In this document: positions 8,924-17,869 of the stretch, one piece after another | How the letters are laid out: each line of letters opens with the position of its first letter | Position numbering within the stretch: the stretch's first letter is position 1 | Origin: Candidatus Palauibacter scopulicola | GTDB lineage: Bacteria; Gemmatimonadota; Gemmatimonadetes; Palauibacterales; Palauibacteraceae | DNA length: 53,602 nucleotides | NCBI RefSeq assembly: GCF_947581915.1 | Contig: NZ_CANPWG010000023.1 | Coordinates: forward strand, 1-53,602 | Direction of reading: 5' to 3' | Notes under the pieces: generated by a model | Databases searched by the model: none | The model's input: the letters and a program-made list of their open reading frames with translations, nothing else | What the model was told of the DNA's origin: nothing | Translations under genes and position numbers: made by a program

Positions 8924-11761
8924 CTAGGGGACCTTCTGCTCCGGGAGCAGCACGAACCGGGCATACCGGTCGGTGCGGAGGTAGCGGACGGCGGCTTCCC
9001 GCACCTGCTCCGCGGTCCAGCTTTCGATCCCCTCGAAGCTCGGGATGTCGCTCAGGTCCCAGCCTCCGCGCTCGAAACTCGCCAACTGGTTCAGCCAGTA
9101 CCGGTTCTCGCGCAGGCTCGTCTCCAGCCCCCGCCGCTGCGTCTCGCGGACCTTCCCCACCGTCTCCGCGTCCGGCCCCTCCGTCCTCAGCCGCTCGATC
9201 TCCTCGAAGACCACGGAGGAGAGTTCCTCGGCGCGCTCGGGTGCCGAACCGAACCCGATGGTCACGCTGTATTCCTCGTCGGGCCGGTAGGTGAGCCGGC
9301 CGTTCACCCCCACGCTGTACGTCCCGCCCAGGTCTTCGCGCAGCAGCTCGCGCAGCCGGATCTGGAGAACTTCCGCCATGGCGTAGATCGCGCCCGCCTC
9401 TTCGCGCGAGTATTCGGCGTCTCCGGCGAAGATGATCTGTGTGCGGCTCTGCGGCTCCAGCCCCTTGTACACGACGGTTTCGATCACGCCCGCGGGAGGA
9501 TCGATGCCGTGATCCACCCAGTTCTCCACCCGCTCGAGATTGGGGAGCGCACCGAGATACCGTTCCACGAGGGGGCGGATCGTCGCGAGATCGAAGGCGC
9601 CCGCAAAGTAGAACGTGAAGTCGCTGGCGTCCGCGAACCGCTCACGGAAGACTTCGTAGCCCGCGTCGAGGTCGGCCTCCTGGAGGATCTCCATGAGTTG
9701 GCTCATCCGCGGGACCCGCGGATGTCCCTGGGACATGGTGGCCGAGATGGTGTCGGAGAACACGAGGTTGGGATTGGCCAGGATGTTCGCGAGCACCCCC
9801 GTCTGCTGGGCCTTGAGCGCCTCGAACATGGTCTCATCCCTGCGGGGCGCGGAGAAGTACAGGTAGATGAGCTGAAACGCCGTCTCGACATCCTGCGGGG
9901 ACGACGACCCTCCGATCCCTTCCGAGAGCGACCCCAGCGACGGAGAGACCCGAACGGCCTTGCCGGTGAGCTTCTTCCCGAGCTCGGTCTGATCGAACTC
10001 CCCCACTCCCGACTGGGCGATGACGTTGAGGGCGAACGACGTCTTCCGCATCAGGTCGTCGGAAAGCAGCGACGTGCCACCGGGGCTCGTCGCGGAGAAG
10101 AGAATCTCGTCGTCCTTGAAGTCGGTGGGCTTGAGGACGACGCGCACGCCGTTCTCCAGAGTCCAGATGGAGACGCCCACATCCTCGAGCGTCTCCTCCG
10201 AGACGACCGGCGCGCCCTCGGGGACGACGGGGAGGAGGGGAGCATCGGCCGCCGCGTCCTCGTACGCTTCGATCTCCGCACCCGACACCGACGCGAAGAC
10301 GCCGACCAGATCCTCCTCCGCAGGGGTCTCGAGACCTTCCTTCTCGGGCGCGTTGACCAGGATGATGCGCCCTTCCTCCGCCAGCCACGCCTGGGCGACG
10401 GCGTTGGTCTCGGCGAGCGTGATCCCGGGCAGCAGGGCGTCCACGAGCGCCATCTGCGCCTCGATGGACGGGTACGGACTGTCCTGAAGAAACGCCTGCA
10501 GGTAGCGGTTCGCGAGCACGATCGACTCCTGGTTCTCGCGCTCCGCGAGTCGCCGCTCGTAGGCCCGTCTCACGTCCGTCTTCTGCCGCTCCAGTTCCGT
10601 CCCGGTGAAGCCGTGGCGCACGACGCGCTCCGCCTCCATCAGCAGCGCCTCGAGCCCGCGCTCGATCCCGCCATCCCCGACCACCGCCGCGAGCTGGTAG
10701 GCATCCACTCCACGGGCGAACCGGCCCTGTCCCGAGAACCCCACCAGGAACGGCGGATCGGCCTGCAGCCGGAGTTCATCGAGGCGGGCGTTCAGCATGC
10801 CCGAGTAGAGACCCTCGACGAGGCCGCGGCGAAAGTCGGCGACGGTACCTCGCGGGGCCGGCGGCTGCTTGTACAACACGCCGACCTGGCTCTGCATGGC
10901 TTCCGTGTCGGTCGCAATCGCCACGCGGGGCGGATGGTCGACGGGGATGTCGGCGAAGACCCGCGGACGGGGCTCCGCCGGTCCGGTCAGCCCGGCGAAT
11001 TGCTCGCGGATTGTCGACTCGATCTCCCCGCCGTCGAAATCGCCGACGGCGATGATCGCCATCAGATCCGGCCGATACCAGTCCTCGTAGAAGTCGCGCA
11101 GCCGCTCGGCGGGTGCGGTCTCGAGGATCTCCGTCTTCCCGATCGGGAGTCGCTCCGCGTAGAGCGACCCCTCGAACATGACCGGGAACTGCCGGTCCTG
11201 CATCCGCGCCTGGGCGCCTCGGCGTCCGCGCCATTCCTCGATGACGACGCCGCGCTCCTTGTCGACCTCCTCCGGATCGAAGCGCACGCCCTGGGCCCAG
11301 TCCTCGAGGATCTGGAACGCGGTGGCCAGCACCTCCGGGTCGTCCATCGGCACCTGGAGCATGTAGACCGTCTCATCGAAGCTGGTGTACGCGTTGACGT
11401 CGGGTCCGAACTGCATCCCGATCGACTCGAGATAGTCGACGAGCGCCTGCTTCTCGAAGTTCTCCGTGCCGTTGAACGCCATGTGCTCGACGAAATGCGC
11501 GAGCCCGAGCTGGTCCTCGTCCTCGAGGATGGAGCCGGCGTTCACGACGAGACGCAATTCCGCGCGGTTCTCCGGCTGATCGTTTTCGCGCACGAAATAG
11601 CGCAGGCCGTTGTCCAGCGTTCCGGTTATGACGGCCGGGTCGGGCGGGATCGGATCCGTCGGGGCCGGGGTCTGCGCGGCGGCTCCGGAAGCGGAGAGGG
11701 ACGCGAAAAGGACGACGGCGGTCGAGACGGAAGCGACGCCGGACAAGCGGGACATCTTCAT
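8924..11761 (-). CDS. Secreted M16 family zinc metallopeptidase
   Basis: Protein of 945 residues with a clear Sec signal (MKMSRLSG...SASGAAAQ, cut near residue 30). The inverted zinc motif HFVEH lies at 89-93 and the distal glutamate ligand in ERGVVIEEW around 170-177, as in insulinase/pitrilysin M16 enzymes. A second, inactive M16-like half follows (GVRVVLKPTDF around 540 onward), giving the usual two-half chain. It probably degrades peptides in the periplasm or on the cell surface. The NagB/PIG-L gene follows 31 bases downstream. Divergent from the DUF1460 gene with about 130 bases between them. Confidence 0.9.
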   Translation of the reverse strand: MKMSRLSGVASVSTAVVLFASLSASGAAAQTPAPTDPIPPDPAVITGTLDNGLRYFVRENDQPENRAELRLVVNAGSILEDEDQLGLAHFVEHMAFNGTENFEKQALVDYLESIGMQFGPDVNAYTSFDETVYMLQVPMDDPEVLATAFQILEDWAQGVRFDPEEVDKERGVVIEEWRGRRGAQARMQDRQFPVMFEGSLYAERLPIGKTEILETAPAERLRDFYEDWYRPDLMAIIAVGDFDGGEIESTIREQFAGLTGPAEPRPRVFADIPVDHPPRVAIATDTEAMQSQVGVLYKQPPAPRGTVADFRRGLVEGLYSGMLNARLDELRLQADPPFLVGFSGQGRFARGVDAYQLAAVVGDGGIERGLEALLMEAERVVRHGFTGTELERQKTDVRRAYERRLAERENQESIVLANRYLQAFLQDSPYPSIEAQMALVDALLPGITLAETNAVAQAWLAEEGRIILVNAPEKEGLETPAEEDLVGVFASVSGAEIEAYEDAAADAPLLPVVPEGAPVVSEETLEDVGVSIWTLENGVRVVLKPTDFKDDEILFSATSPGGTSLLSDDLMRKTSFALNVIAQSGVGEFDQTELGKKLTGKAVRVSPSLGSLSEGIGGSSSPQDVETAFQLIYLYFSAPRRDETMFEALKAQQTGVLANILANPNLVFSDTISATMSQGHPRVPRMSQLMEILQEADLDAGYEVFRERFADASDFTFYFAGAFDLATIRPLVERYLGALPNLERVENWVDHGIDPPAGVIETVVYKGLEPQSRTQIIFAGDAEYSREEAGAIYAMAEVLQIRLRELLREDLGGTYSVGVNGRLTYRPDEEYSVTIGFGSAPERAEELSSVVFEEIERLRTEGPDAETVGKVRETQRRGLETSLRENRYWLNQLASFERGGWDLSDIPSFEGIESWTAEQVREAAVRYLRTDRYARFVLLPEQKVP

Positions 11762-11894
11762 CGATAGCTCTCGGCAGAGGGAGTGGACTTCAGTGTGGAA
11801 GCCGCCAAGATAGCCGAGCTTCCCCGGGGACGCATATAGTAGACGCCCAGGTAAGGGAAGGGGAGGAACGCGTGGTGCTCAACCTGAGTTCGAC

Positions 11895-12881
11895 ATGAAA
11901 TGGCGCGGTGTCTTCACGCTGGCGAAAGTCGTCGCCTGCATCCTTGCGACGGTCGCCGTCATTGCGGCGCTCGCCTGGTCGCAGGTCCAGCCCTCCACTT
12001 CGACCGTGATTGACGAGATGGCCGGTGTCGGGACGGCGTCGGGCGCCCGTGCGGGCGGAGCGGACTGGACTGAGGAGGATTGGGCGATCTTCGAGGAGAA
12101 GGTCCGGTTCGCGGCGGAGCGCGGACTCGCCGACATGGAGCCGGGCGAGGCCGTCGTGCGGCTCGCGGAGACCTTCGTCGGCACGACGTACGAACCCGGC
12201 ACGCTCGAAGTCATGGGACCCGAGCGCCTCGTGATCAACTTCCGCGAACTGGACTGCGTGACCCTGGTCGAGACCGTCCTCGCCCTGACGCGTTTCGTTC
12301 GCGATCAGGGCGAGGAAGCCCTCGCCGATCCGCCCGCGGCGCGGGCCGCCTACGAGTCACACCTCACGGCACTCCGGTATCGGGGAGGCCGCCTCGACGG
12401 GTACGCGAGCCGCCTCCACTACTTCTCGGAGTGGCTGACGGACAACGAGGCCAAGGGGCTCGTGCGGATCACGACCGGCGCACTCGACCCCGCCGTCGAT
12501 CCGGAGCCGGTGCGCTTCATGTCGGAGCATCCGGACTCGTACTGGCAACTGGCCGACCCGGACGTCCGCGAAGAGATCGCCGTCATGGAAGCGCGGCTCG
12601 GCGAGGAGCCGAACCGGCAGTACGTGCCGCAAGACCGAATCGCCGACGTGGCGGATCGGATCCGCAACGGCGACGTGATCGCGGCCACGTCGACCGTTGA
12701 AGGGCTGGACGTCGCCCACACCGGATTCGCCGTATGGCGCGACGGGGCGCTTCACCTCCTTCACGCCCCCCTTGTGGGCAGGTCCGTGGAGATCTCGGAA
12801 CGCCCCCTTCCGGAGCGGATCCTCTCCATCGACTCCCAGGACGGCATCATGGTCGCGCGCCCCGTCGAGCCGCGCCGATAG
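11895..12881 (+). CDS. DUF1460 (N-acetylmuramoyl-L-alanine amidase-like, NlpC/P60 fold) exported protein
   Basis: Protein of 328 residues with an N-terminal membrane/signal segment (about 9-30, VVACILATVAVIAALAW). NFRELDCVTLVETVLALTRF places a probable catalytic Cys at 121, and VAHTGFAV near 275 supplies the His of an NlpC/P60-like pair, matching DUF1460. The family is thought to cut muropeptide-like amide bonds; this is family knowledge, not shown here. It is followed by a strong hairpin shared with the convergent TonB receptor gene. No close functional partner is evident beyond the divergent M16 protease. Confidence 0.85.
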   Translation: MKWRGVFTLAKVVACILATVAVIAALAWSQVQPSTSTVIDEMAGVGTASGARAGGADWTEEDWAIFEEKVRFAAERGLADMEPGEAVVRLAETFVGTTYEPGTLEVMGPERLVINFRELDCVTLVETVLALTRFVRDQGEEALADPPAARAAYESHLTALRYRGGRLDGYASRLHYFSEWLTDNEAKGLVRITTGALDPAVDPEPVRFMSEHPDSYWQLADPDVREEIAVMEARLGEEPNRQYVPQDRIADVADRIRNGDVIAATSTVEGLDVAHTGFAVWRDGALHLLHAPLVGRSVEISERPLPERILSIDSQDGIMVARPVEPRR

Positions 12882-12884
12882 TCC

Positions 12885-12912
12885 GCGGCCCCGCCATGAT
12901 GGCCGGGGCCGC
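12885..12912. terminator. Bidirectional hairpin between convergent genes
   Basis: GCGGCCCC at 12885-12892 pairs perfectly with GGGGCCGC at 12905-12912, and the intervening CCATGATGG can add a few pairs. It lies between the convergent DUF1460 and TonB receptor stops. No T-run follows on either side, so termination strength is uncertain. Confidence 0.5.
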
Positions 12913-12924
12913 CCCGCATATCCG

Positions 12925-15900
12925 CTAGTTGATCGTGTAGGTCATCCCGGCCTTGATGCGCCGCCCCTTCGGGTCGTGCGTGAGGCCGTCGTAGGCCCCT
13001 TCCTGATTGACCAGCGGCGGCGCCGTATCGAACAGGTTGAAGCCCGTCACGAAGGCGTCGATGTTGTTCGTCAGCCTCATCATCAGCGTCACATCGAAGG
13101 TGCCGAAGGCGTCGATAACGCGGTGCGGGTAGGTCGGGTCGCCCGCGTTGAGGTCGTCTTCGTAGGAGGAGATGTAGTTGACGTTGCCGATGGCCGAGTA
13201 GCGCTCGCCGTGGTATCCGACCGATGCCGACCACTTCCACCGGGGCAGCGGCCAGGCGAGCGGATTGAAGCGGTTGAGCTTCCCTGCTCCCTCCGTCGCC
13301 CCCACCAGCTCCACATTGTTGATCTGGAGCGCCTTGATGTCGTAGGTGCGCGTGTAGGTGCCGTCGATGCCGACCGACAGCTCGCCGTTTCCGAGCGTGC
13401 GGCGCGTGGACAGGCTCCAGTCGAAGCCCGAGGTCTGCATGCCCGGCCAGTTGATGAGGTCGATCCGGATGCGTTCGATGAGGGCCGCATCGCACGTGCC
13501 CGTGTTCCAGTCGTCCGGGCACTTCACGAACTCCTGCACGGCGGCGCGGCTCGCCCCGCCCTCGTGATAGAGGCGCGTGATGCTCGAATGCGGAATCACG
13601 TTGATCACGTCCCTGAAGTCGTACGTCCAGTAGTCGAACGTCGCCTGCAGGCGGCTCGGGAAGTGGAAGAAGATGAGCCCGGCGTTGCCGGTCACGGCCC
13701 GTTCCGGCTCGAGGTCCGGGTTTCCGAACGTGTCCACCGCCTTGTAGACGTCGACTTCCTGCACGTACTCGAGCGCCGTGATCTGATCCGTGTTCACGTC
13801 GTCCACGGACGGGACGCGGAAGGTCGATTGCAGCGACCCGCGCAGAGACAGTTGGTGGTCGGGCGATTCGCTCAGCTTCAACCGAAGGGACAGCTTCGGG
13901 TCGAAGCTGCTCGCGACATCGTGGAACTCGTAGTTGGCGGCCACCTGCACATCGAGCCGGTCCCCGAAGCTGAGCGGAATCTCGCCGTAGATGCGGTGCA
14001 CGGTCTGATCGTCTTCATACGGGAAATACCCGGTGGTGAAGGTGAACGGCCCCGCCTTTTCGAGGCAGGTCCGGTCCCCCGGCACCTGGCAGGGGTTGAT
14101 CGCCTGATTGCCCGGGTCGTTGGGGGTCCCCGTCACGTCGAAGCGGCGGAACTGGTAGCCGAGGGCGTAACCGAGCGCTTCCGTGAACTGGCCCGTGAGC
14201 GTGGCCTCGGCCACGAACAGGTCGGCCGTGTTGAAGAGATCGACTTCCTCGTTGATCCAGTCGATGAGTTCCGCGGAGTTGGCCCCGCCGGTCACGTAGG
14301 CCGGGTTGTCGGCGTTTGTGTACCGCGTCCCCGGCTGCTCGGCGCGCTGGAGCGCGTTGCTGAACGGGTTGTAGAACATGCAGTCACCCTGACCGGACAC
14401 GGCCCCGCCCGTCGGGCCGAGCGACATGCCGGAGGGCGAGGTCGGGTCCACGACCACGTCGACGCCGCAGTTCGGGCCTCCGAAGCCGCGGAAGGCGAGG
14501 TGTTTCCGGTAGGCGTACTCGGCGGGCTGGTTCACGTTGCCCGTCGCCCGCGAGTAGCTGACCGAGATGTCGAGGTGGCCGTCGGTCGCCTCGAAGTACC
14601 GGTCCAGCGAGGCCGCGATCCTCTGGGTGCGGGACGATCGGTGCAGCGTGCGGCCGGGGCCGCTGTTCCCCACCAGTCGCCCGTAGAAGTACCAGTCGTT
14701 CTCCAGGCAGTCGGCGGCGGAAGCGAATCCGGCGTGGGCCGCGTTGGCGGCGCAGAACGCCTGACGCCCGGGATTCGCCGACGGCACGATCTGGTTCCCG
14801 TCGTACAGCGAGATCGGCGGGAACGAGGGCGTCGTGAGCCAGTTGGGGATCGCGGCCTCCGACCACAGGCCCTCGAGGTGGAGCGTCGTGCCCGTCCCCA
14901 GTTCGGTGTTGAGTTCGCCGAAGGCGCGCACGTGGGTCTGGGCATCGACCAGGTTGTCGTACGGCTGATAGCGGAAGCGGCAGGTGACGCCTTCGTCCAC
15001 GCCGCCGAAGTTCTCGCAGTCCGGGTCGACGAAGAGACTGGGGCTGGCGCCGAACTGCGAATCGATGAGTGCGCTCACGAACTCGCCGGGGGCTTCGTTT
15101 CCGGTCAGCGTGGGCATGAGGAACGCGCCGGGGTTCCCGTAGTAGGACCAGCCGCCCCCGCCGGGCCCCGGATAGGGCCGCAGCCCCCAGTCGCGCTCCT
15201 GCGGCATGAGTTCCCGCCGCGTCGCCCACTCGGCGGAGAGGACCAGGTTCGTGGATCCCCCCAGGTTGCCGCCCCAGATCGCGGCCGCGTTCGAGTCGCC
15301 GGCCCCGCTGAAGTAGTCGTGCGCCGCGGTGACCTCGAAGCCCTCGAAGTCCCGCCGCGTGACGAAGTTCGCCACGCCGGCCACCGCGTCGGAGCCGTAG
15401 ATCGCCGAGGCGCCCTCCTTCAGCACCTCGATGCGGTCGAGCGCGATGGACGGAAAGGCGTTCACGTCCACGAACCGCCCGCCGGGGAGTCGGGAAGGCG
15501 TGTAGACCTGGCGGCGGCCGTTGAGCAGGACGAGCGTCCGTGAAGCTCCGAGGCCCCGCAGGTTGACGCTGGCCACGCTCTCGGGAATCAGCGCCCCGCT
15601 GCGGTTGTACCAGCTGTTGCGTTCCCCGAGGGAACCGTGGTTCGCCCCCAGCCGCTTGAAGAAATCCACCACCAGCGGCGAACCCTCTTCCTGCAGCGTT
15701 TCGCGGCTCGTGACGTCGACCGCATAGGGGAGGTTGATGGGTGGCGCCTCGAAGTTCGAGCCCGTCACCACCGCCGTCAGTTCCGCGAGCGTCACGGTCC
15801 GCAGGGAGACGAGTTCCACGTCGACCACGGTCCGCTCACCCGCCGTCACCTCGACGCCCGTCCGCGTCTCGATCGCGAAACCGGGATAGACGAACCGCAG

Positions 15901-16134
15901 CGAATAGCTCCCGGGCGGGAGTCCCGTCACGTCATAGACCCCCTGCCCGGAGGTGAGCGCCGTGCGCGTCTCGCCGCCGAGCGCCGGTCCGGTCGCCGTC
16001 ACGCTCACCGTGGGCAGGGCGAGACCGTCCTCGCCCGTGACCGTCCCGCCGATGGCTCCTTCCTGCGCGACCGCGGCCGATGGCCACGCGAGCGCGACCG
16101 CCGCGACAGCGCGCGTTCCGAGTCTTCTGAACAT
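12925..16134 (-). CDS. TonB-dependent outer-membrane receptor with carboxypeptidase-regulatory N-domain
   Basis: Protein of 1069 residues. A signal peptide (MFRRLGTRAVAAVALAWPSAAVAQ) leads into a CarboxypepD_reg-like domain (about 25-115). The plug follows, with VNLRGLGASRTLVLLNGRR and IEVLKEGASAIYGSDAVAGVANFVTRRDFEG, then a long 22-strand type barrel ending in GRRIKAGMTYTIN. It imports an unknown ligand using TonB energy. I start at ATG 16134 because GAAGGG lies just upstream; the frame stays open further but there overlaps the amidase gene. The amidase gene lies 37 bases upstream on the same strand, so the two may be one unit. Ligand not predictable from sequence. Confidence 0.92.
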   Translation of the reverse strand: MFRRLGTRAVAAVALAWPSAAVAQEGAIGGTVTGEDGLALPTVSVTATGPALGGETRTALTSGQGVYDVTGLPPGSYSLRFVYPGFAIETRTGVEVTAGERTVVDVELVSLRTVTLAELTAVVTGSNFEAPPINLPYAVDVTSRETLQEEGSPLVVDFFKRLGANHGSLGERNSWYNRSGALIPESVASVNLRGLGASRTLVLLNGRRQVYTPSRLPGGRFVDVNAFPSIALDRIEVLKEGASAIYGSDAVAGVANFVTRRDFEGFEVTAAHDYFSGAGDSNAAAIWGGNLGGSTNLVLSAEWATRRELMPQERDWGLRPYPGPGGGGWSYYGNPGAFLMPTLTGNEAPGEFVSALIDSQFGASPSLFVDPDCENFGGVDEGVTCRFRYQPYDNLVDAQTHVRAFGELNTELGTGTTLHLEGLWSEAAIPNWLTTPSFPPISLYDGNQIVPSANPGRQAFCAANAAHAGFASAADCLENDWYFYGRLVGNSGPGRTLHRSSRTQRIAASLDRYFEATDGHLDISVSYSRATGNVNQPAEYAYRKHLAFRGFGGPNCGVDVVVDPTSPSGMSLGPTGGAVSGQGDCMFYNPFSNALQRAEQPGTRYTNADNPAYVTGGANSAELIDWINEEVDLFNTADLFVAEATLTGQFTEALGYALGYQFRRFDVTGTPNDPGNQAINPCQVPGDRTCLEKAGPFTFTTGYFPYEDDQTVHRIYGEIPLSFGDRLDVQVAANYEFHDVASSFDPKLSLRLKLSESPDHQLSLRGSLQSTFRVPSVDDVNTDQITALEYVQEVDVYKAVDTFGNPDLEPERAVTGNAGLIFFHFPSRLQATFDYWTYDFRDVINVIPHSSITRLYHEGGASRAAVQEFVKCPDDWNTGTCDAALIERIRIDLINWPGMQTSGFDWSLSTRRTLGNGELSVGIDGTYTRTYDIKALQINNVELVGATEGAGKLNRFNPLAWPLPRWKWSASVGYHGERYSAIGNVNYISSYEDDLNAGDPTYPHRVIDAFGTFDVTLMMRLTNNIDAFVTGFNLFDTAPPLVNQEGAYDGLTHDPKGRRIKAGMTYTIN

Positions 16135-16171
16135 GGGTTTGCCCTTCGCTATTGGTTCGATGTCGGTTCGA

Positions 16172-17809
16172 TCATCGGATCTCCGGAAAGCCGTCCGGGG
16201 GACGGCGGTGTCGTGTCGCCTGTTCGTACGCGTACGCGAGTCGAAAGAGAACCCCTTCGTCGTACGGCCGCGCGAGGATCTGCAGTCCCGCCGGAAGGGT
16301 GCCGCGCGCGTATCCCATCGGCACCGTGATCGCGGGCATGCCGGTGGCGGGGGCCACGCGCTGGCTGTTGTCGCCGCAGTACTCCTCGTCGCCCCTGTCG
16401 ATATGGGCGGGGATGCAGAGCCACGACGGGTAGAGGATCGCGTCCAGGCCTTCGGCATCCATCGCTTCCACGAGGCTCGCCAGGTAGGCCTGCCGTCCGT
16501 CGTTCTCCGCGTAGTCCGGACAGGGTTCGTCCCAGTCGGACGGATGTACGTCGAGCGGCGCCCCCTCGTTCCGCCGCAGCGACGCCTGCGCATAATCCGA
16601 GTAGCGCCCGTCCTCCAGTACCTCGAGGACATCGGTCAGCGGCGCCGCCGGGCCCAGCGACTGCAGGTAGACCCACATGTCATGGCGGAAGCGGCGGCAG
16701 AACATCCCCTCGCGTCCCAGTTCCGCCGCGACGTCGAAGTCGAAGGGGTCGATCACCTCCGCCCCGAGCGCCCGCAGATCGTCGACGGCCGCGTCGAAGA
16801 GCGCGAGAATCTCCCCGTCGGTCTCCTCGGGATCCGCCAGCGCGCGCAGAACGCCGATCCTCGCCCCGCGCGCCCCGTCGGCGTCCAGGAAGGCGGTGTA
16901 GTCCTCTTCCTCGCGGCCACGCCCCGCTTCCGTGTACGGGTCCGCCGGGTCGTAGCCGGCCACGACGTTGAACACGCGCGCGACGTCCTCCACGGTCCGG
17001 CCCATCGGACCCGCGATGTCGCGGTCGAAGGAGAGAGGGATGACCCCATCGCGGCTTGTGAGGCCGATGGTCGAACGGATCCCGACCAGGGCGAGGTGGG
17101 AGCTGGGTCCGCGGATCGAGTTGCCGGTGTCGCTGCCCAGCCCGATGACGCCGAACGAGGCGGCGACGCCCGAGGCCGTTCCGCCGCTGGATCCGGCCGG
17201 GACGCGGTCGAGGGCGTAGGCGTTGCGCGTCGTGTCGAAGGAGGAGCTGACGGACTGGCGCGGGCTGAACGCCCATTCCGCCATGTTCGTCTTGGCGATC
17301 GCGACCGCGCCGGCCTCGCGGATCTTCCGCACCATGAAGGCGTCGTCGGGCGGGATGTTGTCCGCGAGCGCGATGGATCCTCCGGTCGTGACCATGTCGT
17401 GCGTGTCGAAGTTGTCCTTGACGAGCATCGGGACGCAGAAGAGCGGTCCCGTCGTCTCGCCGGCGGCCAGCGCCGCGTCGAGCCGGTCCGCGCGCTCGAG
17501 CGCCAGCGGGTTGAGCACCGTGATGGCGTTGATCGCGTCTTCGTACGCCGCGATTCGGGCGAGATGCCGCTCCACGACCTCGCGGCAGGTCGTTCTCCCA
17601 TCGCGGATCGCCGCCTGCACATCGCCGATCGTCGCCTCCACGACCGGGAAGGCCGCGGCGGCCCCGGCGTCCGGTTCGGGATTGCAGGCGACCCCGGCCA
17701 GCGCGAGCGTAGCGGACAGTAACGCCGGAATCGCGTGGCGCTTCCGGTGGAAGCCGTCGACGATCCGCGGACGCCAGGACGTCCCGGGGGCGTTGCTCCT
17801 CGGTCGCAT
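16172..17809 (-). CDS. Exported amidase (amidase-signature family), probable lipoprotein
   Basis: Protein of 545 residues. The N-terminus reads LLSATLALAGVAC with Cys42 as a possible lipid anchor. The amidase signature is complete: VKDN with Lys131, AGSSGGTASG (205-214) with the cis-Ser, and GLGSDTGNSIRGP with Ser231 as nucleophile (Asn230 replaces the usual Gly). It hydrolyses amide bonds of an unidentified substrate outside the cytoplasm. The start at 17809 keeps the lipoprotein signal; an upstream ATG at 17851 adds 14 residues before it. The TonB receptor follows 37 bases later, and the sulfite-oxidase gene diverges 60 bases away. Confidence 0.88.
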   Translation of the reverse strand: MRPRSNAPGTSWRPRIVDGFHRKRHAIPALLSATLALAGVACNPEPDAGAAAAFPVVEATIGDVQAAIRDGRTTCREVVERHLARIAAYEDAINAITVLNPLALERADRLDAALAAGETTGPLFCVPMLVKDNFDTHDMVTTGGSIALADNIPPDDAFMVRKIREAGAVAIAKTNMAEWAFSPRQSVSSSFDTTRNAYALDRVPAGSSGGTASGVAASFGVIGLGSDTGNSIRGPSSHLALVGIRSTIGLTSRDGVIPLSFDRDIAGPMGRTVEDVARVFNVVAGYDPADPYTEAGRGREEEDYTAFLDADGARGARIGVLRALADPEETDGEILALFDAAVDDLRALGAEVIDPFDFDVAAELGREGMFCRRFRHDMWVYLQSLGPAAPLTDVLEVLEDGRYSDYAQASLRRNEGAPLDVHPSDWDEPCPDYAENDGRQAYLASLVEAMDAEGLDAILYPSWLCIPAHIDRGDEEYCGDNSQRVAPATGMPAITVPMGYARGTLPAGLQILARPYDEGVLFRLAYAYEQATRHRRPPDGFPEIR

Positions 17810-17869
17810 GCATCCAAACTTGCCAAACCGGGCCGATATGCCAAGCGCCATTACCGCGAGGTGTCGCCG

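Noticed and set aside
8732-11767. A 1011-codon open frame on the plus strand
   Set aside because: It runs antisense to the M16 protease and the NagB fusion, has arginine/histidine-rich shadow composition and no recognisable domain. GC-rich codon bias opens the opposite strand.
12697-15543. A 948-codon plus-strand frame across the TonB receptor
   Set aside because: Antisense shadow of the receptor; composition typical of mirrored codons, no start context or domain.
16135-16632. Upstream extension of the TonB receptor frame
   Set aside because: The extension overlaps the amidase gene and lacks domain sense; the signal peptide at 16134 is the natural start.
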